From Microbacterium aurantiacum (GTDB lineage Bacteria; Actinomycetota; Actinomycetes; Actinomycetales; Microbacteriaceae): a stretch of 64,000 nt of DNA. The stretch covers positions 672,508 through 736,507 of the forward strand of contig NZ_PGGU01000016.1 of the NCBI RefSeq assembly GCF_002872075.1, read 5' to 3'. Shown piece by piece: positions 32,380 through 41,423 of this stretch (positions are counted from its first letter, which is position 1; every line of letters starts with the position of its first letter). A program made the position numbers and the translations under genes. A model generated the notes under the pieces. It did not search any database. It was given only the letters and a program-made list of their open reading frames with translations, and was not told the DNA's origin.

Positions 32380-32808
32380 ATGGTTCCCGAGATCAACTAC
32401 TGGGCGGTGCTGCTGGCGACGGCCTCGAGCATGCTCGTCGGATCGATCTGGTACGCGCCGAAGGTGTTCGGCACGCGCTGGTCGAAGCTCGCGAACGTCG
32501 ACATGGACAAGCCGGCGGCGAGCGCGACGATGGCGATCATCACCACCCTGATCGTGAGTTTCCTCACCGCGTGGGTGCTCGCCGGCGCGACCGCGATCGC
32601 CTGGCACTTCTACGAGGGGTCGTTCTTCGTCTCGGCGTTGTTCACCGGGATCGCGCTGTGGGCCGGGTTCACGGCGGCGCGCTTCATCACGCACGACGCG
32701 TTCGAGGGGCGCCCGACGGCGCTGACCACGATGAACATCGCGCACGAACTCGTCACCGTCGTGGTCATGGCCGTGCTCATCGGCGTGTGGCCGCCGGCTC
32801 TCGGCTAG
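32380..32808 (+). CDS. DUF1761 membrane protein
   Basis: The 142-residue protein has four predicted helices and begins with the family pattern INYWAVLLATASSMLVGSIWYAPKVFG, matching DUF1761. The helix with FTAARFITHDAFEGRP is also typical. Function of the family is not known to me. GGAGAGATC lies just upstream of the ATG. It diverges from the dehydrogenase gene and converges on purQ; the spacer holds a repeat element. Confidence 0.85.
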   Translation: MVPEINYWAVLLATASSMLVGSIWYAPKVFGTRWSKLANVDMDKPAASATMAIITTLIVSFLTAWVLAGATAIAWHFYEGSFFVSALFTGIALWAGFTAARFITHDAFEGRPTALTTMNIAHELVTVVVMAVLIGVWPPALG

Positions 32809-32833
32809 CCTCGGCATCCGCCGTCCCGTGTGT

Positions 32834-32911
32834 CACTTGCAGGACTGATTCACAACTGCAGGACGAAACGGCGGTGATCGGTCCTGCATCCGCGCTTACG
32901 TCCTGCAAGTG
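32834..32911. repeat. 19-bp-periodic two-plus-two inverted repeat element (core TGCAGGAC)
   Basis: TGCAGGAC occurs at 32838 and 32857 (19 bp apart), and GTCCTGCA at 32881 and 32900 (19 bp apart). The outer copies extend to a perfect 12-bp inverted repeat, CACTTGCAGGAC / GTCCTGCAAGTG. It lies between convergent genes, DUF1761 and purQ. Confidence 0.85.
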
Positions 32912-32944
32912 GAACGCGCGGCGACGGATGCTGCGCCGAGACCG

Positions 32945-33652
32945 TTACGCGGCGACGCGGGCCACGGCGGCGATCGCGCTCGCGAAGAAACCGATTCCGT
33001 CGACGCCGGATCGCATCGCGGCCGCCGTGTCGGGACCGAAGCCGGCCTCGGTGGCGTGCTCGGGATGCGGCATCAGGCCGACCACGTTGCCCGCTTCATT
33101 CGTGAGTCCGGCGATGTCGCGGAGCGAGCCGTTCGGGTTGACGCCGGCGTAGCGGAAGGCGACGAGGCCCTCGCCTTCGATGCGGTCGAGGGTCTGCTCG
33201 TCGGCGATGTAGCCGCCGTCGGCGTTCTTGAGCGGGATCACGATCTCCTGGCCGGTGCGGAAGGAGTTCGTCCACGCGGTGTCGGAGTTCTCGACCGTCA
33301 GCTTCTGGTCGCGGCGCACGAAGTGCTGGTGGCCGTTGCGGATCAGGCCGCCGGGCAGCAGGTGCGCCTCGACGAGCATCTGGAATCCGTTGCAGATGCC
33401 GAGGACGGGCATGCCCTTGGCTGCGGCATCCTTCACCTCGGCCATGATCGGCGACAGCGCGGCGATCGCGCCGGCGCGCAGGTAGTCGCCGTAGCTGAAG
33501 CCTCCGGGAAGCACGAGGGCGTCGACGCCCTCGAGGTCGTGCGAGCCGTGCCACAGGGCGACAGGCTCGGCGCCGGCGATGCGGACGGCGCGCTGCGCGT
33601 CACGATCGTCGAGCGAGCCCGGGAACGTGATGACCCCGATGCGGACGGTCAC
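32945..33652 (-). CDS. purQ: Phosphoribosylformylglycinamidine synthase, glutaminase subunit
   Basis: The 235-residue class I glutamine amidotransferase supplies ammonia to PurL in the fourth step of purine synthesis. The nucleophile Cys is in [12 protein letters not shown] (near residue 90) and the His/Glu pair in LMPHPEHA (near 200). Its GTG start overlaps the purS stop as GTGA. Having purS and purQ as separate genes is the Gram-positive/actinobacterial arrangement; the large subunit purL is not in this window. Confidence 0.97.
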   Translation of the reverse strand: MTVRIGVITFPGSLDDRDAQRAVRIAGAEPVALWHGSHDLEGVDALVLPGGFSYGDYLRAGAIAALSPIMAEVKDAAAKGMPVLGICNGFQMLVEAHLLPGGLIRNGHQHFVRRDQKLTVENSDTAWTNSFRTGQEIVIPLKNADGGYIADEQTLDRIEGEGLVAFRYAGVNPNGSLRDIAGLTNEAGNVVGLMPHPEHATEAGFGPDTAAAMRSGVDGIGFFASAIAAVARVAA

Positions 33653-33897
33653 TCGGCGACCTCGATGCCGACGACGTCCTCGATCACGGAGTTGGAGAGC
33701 ACCTCGTCTGCGATGCGCTTGGCCTCGGCGAGAACCTCGTCGGTGACCTCGCCCTCGACGGTGAGCTCGAAGCGCTTGCCGATGCGGACATCGGAGAAGC
33801 CCTCGACGCCCAGGCGGGCGAATGCGCCGGAGACGGCCTTCCCCTGCGGGTCGAGCAGTTCGGGCTTGGGCATGACGTCGACGACGATGGTGGGCAT
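33649..33897 (-). CDS. purS: Phosphoribosylformylglycinamidine synthase subunit PurS
   Basis: The 82-residue protein bridges PurL and PurQ in the multi-subunit FGAM synthase. It matches the family throughout ([29 protein letters not shown]). The start is the ATG at 33897, with TGGAG seven bases upstream; an in-frame GTG further upstream is less likely. It overlaps purQ by four bases. Confidence 0.96.
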   Translation of the reverse strand: MPTIVVDVMPKPELLDPQGKAVSGAFARLGVEGFSDVRIGKRFELTVEGEVTDEVLAEAKRIADEVLSNSVIEDVVGIEVAE

Positions 33898-33987
33898 GAA
33901 CGCTCCAGGAGTCACGAGAGGGCTGGCGGCTTCAGTCTACCGGCCCGTGGCATCCGTCCACGCGGGGTGGATGCTCGCAGCCGTGAC

Positions 33988-34069
33988 GCCGAGTGCACGG
34001 GATGTCGCCGAGTGCACGGCGTGCATACGCGTGGATGCCGTTCAGCCGACGCGTTGCCGTGCACTCGGC
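33988..34069. repeat. 19-bp-periodic repeat element (core GCCGAGTGCACGG), copy 1
   Basis: GCCGAGTGCACGG occurs at 33988 and 34007. The inverted word CCGTGCACTCGGC is perfect at 34057 and degenerate (nine of thirteen) at 34038. Both pairs are 19 bp apart and the total length is 82 bp. It lies between apt and purS. Copy 2 at 51978 has the same word and geometry. Confidence 0.83.
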
Positions 34070-34103
34070 GCATCGAGTGGAGCCCGGAAAGCCTCGCAGT
34101 GCG

Positions 34104-34634
34104 TCAGGCGCGGAAGACGGTGTGCACGTCGCCGATGACCTCGCGACCGCCGAGGCCCTCGATCTCGAACAGGACCGAGATGCCCGCGACGTGACAGCCC
34201 AGGCGCTCGAGGATCTGGCGCCCGGCGGCGAGGGTGCCGCCGGTGGCGAGCACGTCGTCGATGAGAAGCACGCGTGAACCAGCCGGCAGATCGTCGTGCA
34301 TCTCGATCGTCGCGGTGCCGTACTCCAGGGCGTAGCCGACGGATGCCGCGGGCCGGGGCAGCTTGCCGGCCTTGCGGATCGGGATGAGCCCGACTCCCGC
34401 GGCGATGGCGGCGGCTCCGGCCAGGATGAAGCCGCGCGCCTCGACTCCGGCGACCACGTCGAACCGGCCGGTGAAGGGCTCGATGATGGCCTCGGTCGTG
34501 ACGCGGAGCGCCTCGGCATCCGCCAGCAGGGGAGTGATGTCGCGGAAGACGATCCCCGGCTTCGGGTAGTCCGGCACCGACCGGATCAGCGATTCGGCGT
34601 GGAGGAGAGCGGGCGAGAGTTCGGCGGAGGACAC
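34104..34634 (-). CDS. apt: Adenine phosphoribosyltransferase
   Basis: The 176-residue enzyme salvages adenine to AMP using PRPP. The PRPP-binding motif is RVLLIDDVLATGGTLAAG (near residue 120), with PKPGIVFRDITPLLAD at the N-terminus and VAGVEARGFILAGA near 60. GTG 34634 lies six bases after TAGCCT (34646-34641), indicating a leaderless transcript. purS-purQ follow downstream on the same strand beyond a spacer of about 200 bases that contains a repeat element. Confidence 0.97.
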   Translation of the reverse strand: MSSAELSPALLHAESLIRSVPDYPKPGIVFRDITPLLADAEALRVTTEAIIEPFTGRFDVVAGVEARGFILAGAAAIAAGVGLIPIRKAGKLPRPAASVGYALEYGTATIEMHDDLPAGSRVLLIDDVLATGGTLAAGRQILERLGCHVAGISVLFEIEGLGGREVIGDVHTVFRA

Positions 34635-34683
34635 CGGGCAAGGCTACCCGCTGCGGAAACGAACCCGGTCTCGAGCGCTGCGC

Positions 34684-34713
34684 TTGACATTCGTGGGAGC
34701 GCTCCCATACAGT
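34684..34713 (+). promoter_or_regulatory. Promoter of the cellobiose operon
   Basis: TTGACA (34684-34689) and TACAGT (34708-34713) are separated by 18 bases. The spacer contains CebR box 1, so repression is by direct occlusion. Confidence 0.88.
34694..34707. promoter_or_regulatory. CebR box 1
   Basis: TGGGAGCGCTCCCA is the exact 14-bp palindrome recognised by CebR/CelR, the cellobiose-responsive LacI-type repressors of Streptomyces and Thermobifida. Confidence 0.95.
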
Positions 34714-34736
34714 GACTTCCACCTCATGGGAGCGCT

Positions 34737-34750
34737 CCCACGCACGGCGA
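34737..34750. promoter_or_regulatory. CebR box 2
   Basis: A second exact TGGGAGCGCTCCCA lies 43 bp downstream of box 1, after the transcription start, allowing cooperative or roadblock repression. Confidence 0.95.
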
Positions 34751-34804
34751 GCGTCTCATGGACCTGCACCACTGCATCCCGCACCACACACAAAGGAGTG
34801 ACCT

Positions 34805-36082
34805 GTGAACACACGTGCCCAACGGCGGATCCTCACGACGGCCGCCGTCGCTTCCATCTCTGCACTCGCCCTCGCCGGCTGCGCATCCGGCGCAGAAGGC
34901 GGCGGCACCGACCCGGACGCCGAGGTCACGCTGACCGTCGCGACGTTCAACGACTTCGGCTACACCGATGAGCTCCTCCAGGAGTACATGGACGAGCACC
35001 CGAACGTGAAGATCGTGCACAACCGCGCTGCGACGAGCAACGACGCACGCGAGAACTACTTCCAGAAGCTCGGCAAGACCGGCCTCGCCGACATCGAGGC
35101 GATCGAGGTCGACTGGCTCCCCGAGGTCATGAAGTACTCCGATCTGCTCGCACCGGTCGGCGATGACCTCAAGGACCGCTGGCTGGACTGGAAGACCGAG
35201 GCGGCGACCGACGCCGAGGGCAACCTCATCGGGTATGGCACCGACATCGGCCCCGAGGGCGTCTGCTACCGCACCGATCTCTTCGCCGCCGCCGGGCTGC
35301 CGACTGACCGCGAGGAAGTCGCCGCTCTCCTCGAGGGCGACTGGGCGAACTACTTCGAGGTCGGCCAGAAGTACACCGACGCCACCGGCAAGGCCTTCTT
35401 CGACTCAGCGGGCGGCACCTATCAGGGCATGGTCAACCAGATCGAGGCCGCCTACGAAGACCCGAAGTCGGGTGACATCGTCGCCACGAAGAACGGCGAG
35501 GTCAAGGACATCTACGACCAGCTGCTCGCCGCCAGCAAGACCCAGTCGGCGCACCTCGGTCAGTGGTCGGACGACTGGTTCGCCGGCGTCTCCAACGGCG
35601 CGTTCGCCACGATGCTCTGCCCCGGCTGGATGCTCGGCGTGATCGAGGGCAACGCGAAGGACGTCACCACCTGGGACATCGCGGATGTCTTCCCGAACGG
35701 CGGCGGCAACTGGGGCGGCTCGTACCTGACCGTCCCGTCCAACGGCAAGAACGTGGCGGCTGCTCAGGAGCTCGCCGACTGGCTGACGGCACCCGAGCAG
35801 CAGGTCAAGGCGTTCGCGAATGCGGGAACGTTCCCGAGCCAGAACGACGCCCTCAGCGACTCGACCCTGCTCGACAGCACCAACGAGTACTTCGGCGGAG
35901 CACCGGTCGGACAGATCCTCTCCGAGCGTGCGAAGGCAGTCACGGTCGCGCCGTTCAAGGGCGAGTTCTACTTCCAGATCAACGACGCCATGCAGAAGGC
36001 GCTCACTCGCGTCGAGGACGGCACGCAGGATGCCACGACCAGCTGGGACCAGTGGGTCTCCGAGGTCGAGGCCATCAAGTAA
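34805..36082 (+). CDS. cebE: Cellobiose/cello-oligosaccharide-binding lipoprotein
   Basis: The 425-residue protein is the extracellular binding component of a sugar ABC importer. Its signal peptide ends at a lipobox (ALAGC, near residue 26). The mature part is an extracellular solute-binding protein family 1 domain (TVATFNDFGYTDELLQEYM...LTAPEQQVKAFANAGTFPSQ). CebR boxes upstream and bglC downstream indicate cellobiose or cellotriose as ligand. The GTG start is preceded by AAGGAGTGACC. A stable hairpin separates it from the permease genes, which may keep binding-protein mRNA more abundant. Confidence 0.92.
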   Translation: MNTRAQRRILTTAAVASISALALAGCASGAEGGGTDPDAEVTLTVATFNDFGYTDELLQEYMDEHPNVKIVHNRAATSNDARENYFQKLGKTGLADIEAIEVDWLPEVMKYSDLLAPVGDDLKDRWLDWKTEAATDAEGNLIGYGTDIGPEGVCYRTDLFAAAGLPTDREEVAALLEGDWANYFEVGQKYTDATGKAFFDSAGGTYQGMVNQIEAAYEDPKSGDIVATKNGEVKDIYDQLLAASKTQSAHLGQWSDDWFAGVSNGAFATMLCPGWMLGVIEGNAKDVTTWDIADVFPNGGGNWGGSYLTVPSNGKNVAAAQELADWLTAPEQQVKAFANAGTFPSQNDALSDSTLLDSTNEYFGGAPVGQILSERAKAVTVAPFKGEFYFQINDAMQKALTRVEDGTQDATTSWDQWVSEVEAIK

Positions 36083-36090
36083 TCCGTCGT

Positions 36091-36138
36091 CTCCTCTCCC
36101 CGCGTCCGGGCGCACATGCGTCCGGATGCGGGGGAGGA
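36091..36138 (+). terminator. Intercistronic hairpin between cebE and cebF
   Basis: The arm CCTCTCCCCGCGTCCGG pairs with TCCGGATGCGGGGGAGG with a few mismatches. It has no T-run, so partial termination or mRNA stabilisation of cebE is more likely than full termination. Confidence 0.6.
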
Positions 36139-36160
36139 ACCTTGACCTGAGAAGGCAGTC

Positions 36161-37147
36161 ATGACCACCGCAACAGCCGCCCCGCCCCGGCGAGCCGGCT
36201 TCAGCCGGCGCCGTGCGCGCTGGGACCTGAAGCTCTCGCCGTACCTCTACATCTCGCCGTTCTTCCTGCTCTTCATCGTGATCGGGATGTTCCCGATCGC
36301 CTACACGGCCATCATCTCCTTCATGGACTGGGACCAGGTCAGGGGCTCCGGGGAGTTCATCGGGTTCGACCAGTACGCCTACGTGCTCGGCCAGCCGAAG
36401 TTCTGGGTGGCGCTGCGCAACACCTTCAGCATCTTCCTGCTCTCCAGCATCCCGCAGCTGATCGCGGCGGTCGCGATCGCCGCGGTGCTCGACCAGAACA
36501 TCCGCGGGAAGACCTTCTGGCGGATGGGCGTCCTGGTGCCCTATGTGATGGCACCCGTCGCGGTGGCCCTCATCTTCAGCAACATGTTCGGCGACAAGTA
36601 CGGCATCGTGAATTCGCTGCTGGCCGACATCGGCATCGGCGCGATCCCGTGGCACTCCAACGCCTTCGCCAGTCATATCGCGATCGCCACGATGGTGAAC
36701 TTCCGCTGGACCGGGTACAACACCCTCATCCTCCTCGCTGCGATGCAGGCCATCCCGCGGGACTACTACGAGGCGGCCACCGTCGACGGCGCCGGCAAAG
36801 TGCGCCAGTTCTTCGCGATCACCCTGCCGAGCCTGCGGCCGACGCTCATCTTCGTGATCATCACGTCGACCATCGGCGGGCTGCAGATCTTCGACGAGCC
36901 GCGCATGTACGACCAGTACGGCACGGGCGGCGCGAACAGCCAGTGGCTGACGATCACGCTGTACCTGTACAACATCGGCTGGGGCGAGTGGAACTTCGGC
37001 CGTGCCGCGGCTCTCGCCTGGATCCTCTTCCTCATCGTGCTGGTGATCGGCATGCTCAATCTCGTCGTCACGCGGGCGCTGGTCCGCGGCGATGCTCCGA
37101 ACTCGGTCCGCAGACCGGTCAAGAACAAGGGACGGATGCCGTCATGA
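36161..37147 (+). CDS. cebF: Cellobiose ABC transporter permease
   Basis: The 328-residue membrane protein has six helices and the MalF-type ATPase-contacting EAA loop (YYEAATVDGAGKVRQFFAITLPSLRP, near 205-230). It forms half of the import channel with CebG. No ATPase is encoded here; actinobacterial sugar importers of this class usually borrow the shared ATPase MsiK, which must lie elsewhere. GAGAAGG precedes the ATG and the stop overlaps the cebG start (ATGA). Confidence 0.93.
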   Translation: MTTATAAPPRRAGFSRRRARWDLKLSPYLYISPFFLLFIVIGMFPIAYTAIISFMDWDQVRGSGEFIGFDQYAYVLGQPKFWVALRNTFSIFLLSSIPQLIAAVAIAAVLDQNIRGKTFWRMGVLVPYVMAPVAVALIFSNMFGDKYGIVNSLLADIGIGAIPWHSNAFASHIAIATMVNFRWTGYNTLILLAAMQAIPRDYYEAATVDGAGKVRQFFAITLPSLRPTLIFVIITSTIGGLQIFDEPRMYDQYGTGGANSQWLTITLYLYNIGWGEWNFGRAAALAWILFLIVLVIGMLNLVVTRALVRGDAPNSVRRPVKNKGRMPS

Positions 37148-38076
37148 GCGTGATCGAGAAGACGGACGCCGTCGACGGGACGGATCCGCGCCCGGGCCGG
37201 AGGACCCCGGCCGCTTCGGCGGGCCGCGTCAGCCGGAAGACCCGCCACGTGCGGGGTTCGCGTCCTGGCTGGGTCGTCTACGCCCTGCTGGGCATCGTGC
37301 TGCTGGGCAGCGTGTTCCCCTTCTACTGGTCTTTCCTCATCGGATCCGGCGACGCGTACACGCTCCGCGATCCGAACATGTCGTGGATCCCCGGCGGCAA
37401 CTTCTGGCAGAACGCCCTCGCCGTCATGAACGACCCGGCGGTGAACTTCTGGCGAGCGCTGTGGAACTCGATCTACACGTCGGCGCTGATCGCCGCATCC
37501 GTCGTCTTCTTCTCCACCCTCGCCGGCTGGGCGTTCGCGAAGCTGAAGTTCCGGGGCCGCGGCTGGCTGCTGGCCTTCGTCGTCGGAACGATGGCCGTGC
37601 CGACTCAGCTGGGCGTCGTGCCGCTCTACGTCCTGTTCAGCGAACTGGGCTGGACAGGCAGCACCGGGGCGATCATCATCCCGGCGCTGACGAGCGCGTT
37701 CGGCGTGTTCTGGATGACCCAGTACCTCGGCCAGGCGGTGCCCGACGAGCTCATCGAGGCGGCGCGGATGGACGGCGCATCCTCGTTCCGCACCTTCTGG
37801 ACGATCGGAGTGCCCGCGGCGCGGCCCGCGGCCGCCATGCTCGGGCTCTTCACGTTCGTCTCGGCCTGGAACAACTTCTTCTGGCCCTTCATCGTGCTCG
37901 ACCGGCAGGACCCGACGCTCCCCGTCGCCCTTTCGCTGCTCCAGTCGAACCACTTCGTCGACTACTCGATCGTGCTCGCCGGCGTGCTGCTCTCGACCAT
38001 TCCGCTGCTGCTGCTGTTCGTCGTGGCCGGCCGGCAGCTGGTCAGTGGCATCATGCAGGGCGCAGTGAAAGGATGA
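37144..38076 (+). CDS. cebG: Cellobiose ABC transporter permease
   Basis: The 310-residue MalG-type permease has six helices and the EAA loop LIEAARMDGASSFRTFWTIGVPAARP (near 205-230). A polar Arg-rich N-terminal extension of about 45 residues precedes helix 1. It pairs with CebF. ATG 37144 overlaps the cebF stop. The bglC gene follows within a few bases. Confidence 0.93.
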   Translation: MSVIEKTDAVDGTDPRPGRRTPAASAGRVSRKTRHVRGSRPGWVVYALLGIVLLGSVFPFYWSFLIGSGDAYTLRDPNMSWIPGGNFWQNALAVMNDPAVNFWRALWNSIYTSALIAASVVFFSTLAGWAFAKLKFRGRGWLLAFVVGTMAVPTQLGVVPLYVLFSELGWTGSTGAIIIPALTSAFGVFWMTQYLGQAVPDELIEAARMDGASSFRTFWTIGVPAARPAAAMLGLFTFVSAWNNFFWPFIVLDRQDPTLPVALSLLQSNHFVDYSIVLAGVLLSTIPLLLLFVVAGRQLVSGIMQGAVKG

Positions 38077-38081
38077 CCTCC

Positions 38082-39494
38082 ATGACCCGAACCTTCCCAG
38101 AGAGATTCCTCTTCGGTGCCGCGACCGCCGCGTACCAGATCGAAGGCGCGGCGTTCGAAGACGGCCGCACGGCGTCGATCTGGGATGCCTTCGCCCGCGT
38201 GCCCGGGGCGGTGATCAACGCCGACAACGGCGACGTGGCCTGCGACCACTACCACCGGTATCCGCAGGACGTCGCTCTGATGAAGGAACTGGGGCTGCAG
38301 ACGTACCGCTTCTCGACCTCGTGGTCGCGAGTGCGTCCCGACGGCGGGGCCGTCAATGCGACGGGCGTCGACTTCTACAAGCGCCTCGTCGACGAGCTGC
38401 TCGACAACGACATCGTGCCGTGGCTGACCCTGTATCACTGGGACATGCCGCAGGCGCTGGAGGAGCAGGGCGGCTGGACGAACCGCGACACCGTCGACCG
38501 GTTCGTCGAGTACGCGGGCACCATGCACGACGCCCTGGGCGACCGAGTGCACTACTGGACGACCCTCAACGAGCCATGGTGCTCGTCGTTCCTCTCATAC
38601 ACCGCGGGTGTTCATGCCCCCGGGCGCATGGACGTCGGCGACGGCATGCTGGCGGCGCATCACCTGCTCCTCTCCCACGGCAGGACCGTGCAGGAGCTGC
38701 GCCGTCGCGACGAGTCGCTCGAGCTCGGAATCACCCTGAACCTCACCGTCGCCGATCCGGCCGATGCCGACGCTCCGGCCGACATCGACGCCGCCCGGCG
38801 GATCGACGGGCAGTTCAACCGCTGGTTCCTCGACCCGATCTTCCGCGGGGTCTACCCCGATGACGTCATCCGCGACTTCCGCAAGGTGGACAGCGATGCC
38901 GTCGCCCGCTGGGAGCAGGCCGTGCAGCCGGGAGATCTCGACGCGATCTCCACCCCGCTCGACGCCCTGGGCGTCAACTACTACCACGGCGAGATGCTCA
39001 GCGGCACCGCTCCTGAGGAGGAGGCGCCGGGCGGCGACGCACCCACCGAACGGGCGACGGCGTCGCCGTTCCCGTCGACCGACGGCATCCACTGGGTCGA
39101 ACGGGGACTGCCTCGCACCGCCATGGACTGGGAGGTGCAGCCGGAGGGCCTCTCCCGCCTCCTGCAGCGCGTCTCGGACGACTACGCCGAAGGCATCCCG
39201 CTCTACGTCACCGAGAACGGCGCCGCGTACGACGACGTTCGGGAAGGTGACACCGTTCCGGATTCGGAACGCCGTACATTCCTCGTCGAGCATGTGAAGG
39301 CGGTCGCCGACGCGATCGACGCCGGCGTCGACGTCCGCGGCTACTTCTACTGGTCGTTGCTGGACAACTACGAGTGGGCATGGGGCTACGAGAAGCGCTT
39401 CGGCATCGTGCGCGTCGAGTACGACACCCAGGAGCGGACCGTGAAGGACAGCGGCCGGGAGTACGCTCGGATCATCGCAGCGCGCGCCGTGTGA
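38082..39494 (+). CDS. bglC: GH1 beta-glucosidase
   Basis: The 470-residue cytoplasmic enzyme splits imported cellobiose to glucose. GH1 landmarks are FLFGAATAAYQIEGA at the N-terminus, TLNEPW with the acid/base Glu164 and YVTENG with the nucleophile Glu378; WSLLDNYEWAWGYEKRFGIV is the usual end. No signal peptide is present. ATG 38082 is preferred because AAAGG lies nine bases upstream; ATG 38073 overlapping the cebG stop is possible. It completes the cebEFG-bglC operon. Confidence 0.95.
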   Translation: MTRTFPERFLFGAATAAYQIEGAAFEDGRTASIWDAFARVPGAVINADNGDVACDHYHRYPQDVALMKELGLQTYRFSTSWSRVRPDGGAVNATGVDFYKRLVDELLDNDIVPWLTLYHWDMPQALEEQGGWTNRDTVDRFVEYAGTMHDALGDRVHYWTTLNEPWCSSFLSYTAGVHAPGRMDVGDGMLAAHHLLLSHGRTVQELRRRDESLELGITLNLTVADPADADAPADIDAARRIDGQFNRWFLDPIFRGVYPDDVIRDFRKVDSDAVARWEQAVQPGDLDAISTPLDALGVNYYHGEMLSGTAPEEEAPGGDAPTERATASPFPSTDGIHWVERGLPRTAMDWEVQPEGLSRLLQRVSDDYAEGIPLYVTENGAAYDDVREGDTVPDSERRTFLVEHVKAVADAIDAGVDVRGYFYWSLLDNYEWAWGYEKRFGIVRVEYDTQERTVKDSGREYARIIAARAV

Positions 39495-39563
39495 GCCCGG
39501 GCGATCAGCCGCCGTGATCGTTCCGGCAGGTGGACCGGGAAGTTGCGCGACAGGAGGACGCTG

Positions 39564-40562
39564 ATGACGAGGGCGACGATCGAAGAGGTCGCCGCGACCG
39601 CAGGAGTGTCGCGCTCCACGGTGTCGCGGGTCGTGAACGGTTCGACGGCTGTGAGTCCGGAGGCCCTCAGCGCCGTGCAGGAGGCGATCCGGCGCCTGAA
39701 CTACGTACCGAACCGCGCGGCGCGGACCCTCGCCAGCAGGCAGACGCATGCGATCGCGCTGATCGTCCCGGAGGACACGACGCGTTTCTTCGGCGATCCG
39801 TTCTTCGCCGCCGTCGTCGCGGGGATCAGTGCGCGGATGACGCGGTCGGACTACGTGCTGAACCTTCTCATCGCCAGCGATGACCCGGGCGAGAAGACGA
39901 CGAGCTTCGTCCGCAACGGCGGAGTCGACGGCGCGATCATCGTCTCGCACCACACCAGCGACTCCTTCGTGGACCGCATCGCCGAATCGGTTCCGGTCGT
40001 GTTCGGCGGCCGTCCGTTCACGGCACGCGCGAGCGACTACGTGGTCGACGTCGACAACGTGCTCGGCGGACGCGACGCGGCTCAATACCTCATCGACCGC
40101 GGATACCGCCGTATCGGCACGGTGACCGGCCCCCTGACGATGCCCGCGGCCGTGGATCGTCTTCACGGCTTCCGGGACGGACTCGCCGCCGCCGGCCTCG
40201 AGTCGGTGGTCGAGGTCGAGGGCGGGTTCAGCGAGGAGGCCGCCGCGGATGCCGCGCGCCGGATGCTGGCATCGGGCGCGGCCCTCCCCGAGGCGCTGTT
40301 CGTGGCCAGCGACCTGATGGCGCGGGGCGTGCTGCAGGTGCTCCGCGGCGCAGGAATCCGCATCCCGGACGACATCGCCGTCATCGGCTTCGACGACTCG
40401 CAGGTCGCGGTCGCGGTCGATCCGCCGCTGACCACGATCCGGCAGCCCATGTATGCGCAGGGCGAGACCATGGCATCCGTGCTGCTCGACGTCCTCGCCG
40501 GGCTCGAGCCGGCCCACACGACGATCCTGCCGACCGAGCTCGTGGTGCGCGCCTCGGCGTGA
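39564..40562 (+). CDS. cebR: CebR, LacI-type repressor of cellobiose utilisation
   Basis: The 332-residue regulator has a LacI helix-turn-helix (ATIEEVAATAGVSRSTVSRVVNGS) and a sugar-sensing core (FVASDLMARGVLQVL, DIAVIGFDDSQVAVAVDPPLTTIRQP). It lies 69 bases downstream of bglC with its own AGGAGG, so it may be co-transcribed. In Streptomyces cebR precedes cebE; here it is last. The two perfect CebR palindromes before cebE support the assignment. Cellobiose is the expected inducer. Confidence 0.93.
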   Translation: MTRATIEEVAATAGVSRSTVSRVVNGSTAVSPEALSAVQEAIRRLNYVPNRAARTLASRQTHAIALIVPEDTTRFFGDPFFAAVVAGISARMTRSDYVLNLLIASDDPGEKTTSFVRNGGVDGAIIVSHHTSDSFVDRIAESVPVVFGGRPFTARASDYVVDVDNVLGGRDAAQYLIDRGYRRIGTVTGPLTMPAAVDRLHGFRDGLAAAGLESVVEVEGGFSEEAAADAARRMLASGAALPEALFVASDLMARGVLQVLRGAGIRIPDDIAVIGFDDSQVAVAVDPPLTTIRQPMYAQGETMASVLLDVLAGLEPAHTTILPTELVVRASA

Positions 40563-40605
40563 CAACGAGCCTGCGGGCCGTCGTTCGTGGACGCGGCGGG
40601 ATGGG

Positions 40606-40653
40606 AGGAGGAAGATGTCGGCCTCGGAGTGCGGAGATCGACATCTTCCTCCT
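40606..40653. terminator. Hairpin between convergent cebR and hypothetical gene
   Basis: AGGAGGAAGATGTCG (40606-40620) pairs perfectly with CGACATCTTCCTCCT (40639-40653) around an 18-base loop. It lacks a T-run but lies between converging genes, consistent with a bidirectional terminator. Confidence 0.65.
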
Positions 40654-40673
40654 TGCGTCTCGTCGAAGCCGGG

Positions 40674-41381
40674 TCAGCCGTCGCTCGATCGGACCTCGAT
40701 CCGGTTCCCGTCCTGCTGAAGCCGAATGACGGTACCCACAGGGTGACGAGCGCGGAGTGGTTCCGGGCTGTCCACCTCGACGATGAACGTCGCCGCCGCA
40801 TCGAAGCCTCCTTCGCTGCATCCGCCGCGCCCCTCGCCGGCCACGAGGCGAACCGCGATGCAATTCTGGCTCGGGAAGTCGGCGCTTTCGGGCATCGTGT
40901 AGGTGATGACCTGCACCCCGAGGTAGTCCTGGTATCGGACCGGATCAGGGAACTGCGGGCCTGAGAATTCCGCGGGCACATCGAGTTCTCGCGATTCGGT
41001 CAGCGTGGCGATCACCGTCGGATCGTGCCGCGCGGCGGTCCAGCCGATCCATGCGCCCAGGAGGCCCGCTGCCACCACGGTGGAGATCCAGGCGAGCGCG
41101 ATCGCGCGAGCGGAGCGTGGCGGCCGGGTCGTCTGAACGGCGGGTTCGGCGGGTTCGGCAGGTTCGAACAGATCGATCGACTCGAACAGTTCCATCGCCT
41201 CGGACAGCGACTGCGGCGGCGCGGTGACCACCGCAGGATCCGCCGGCGGCGTCCGTTTCGTGTCTCCCTCCAGCTCTTGCAGCCGCCGCAGCGACTGCGG
41301 GTCGGTGTGGATATCGGCGTTGCGCCCGTATGCACGCGCTCGCAGGATCGCCAGCTCATCCGGTTCAGGAGAGTGGGTCAT
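40674..41381 (-). CDS. Hypothetical single-pass membrane protein
   Basis: I do not recognise this 235-residue protein. It has a hydrophilic N-terminal part (about 1-90, with an EPAEPAEPA run), one membrane helix (about 92-114, ALAWISTVVAAGLLGAWIGW) and an extracytoplasmic C-terminal domain of about 115 residues with two cysteines (SQNC and GGCSEGG) that may pair. The architecture suggests a surface-anchored small domain with a cytoplasmic tail. GATCAT lies six bases before the ATG. It stands alone between two hairpins. Confidence 0.8.
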   Translation of the reverse strand: MTHSPEPDELAILRARAYGRNADIHTDPQSLRRLQELEGDTKRTPPADPAVVTAPPQSLSEAMELFESIDLFEPAEPAEPAVQTTRPPRSARAIALAWISTVVAAGLLGAWIGWTAARHDPTVIATLTESRELDVPAEFSGPQFPDPVRYQDYLGVQVITYTMPESADFPSQNCIAVRLVAGEGRGGCSEGGFDAAATFIVEVDSPEPLRARHPVGTVIRLQQDGNRIEVRSSDG

Positions 41382-41423
41382 CGTCCGATGATCTCATTCT
41401 GCTCGAGCGCCGGCTGAGAGGAA

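Noticed and set aside
29526-33152. A 1208-codon open frame on the plus strand.
   Set aside because: It lies antisense to lacI, the GH13 glucosidase, the 2-hydroxyacid dehydrogenase and beyond, has low-complexity Arg/Gly/Val-rich composition and no domain pattern. It is a by-product of high GC.
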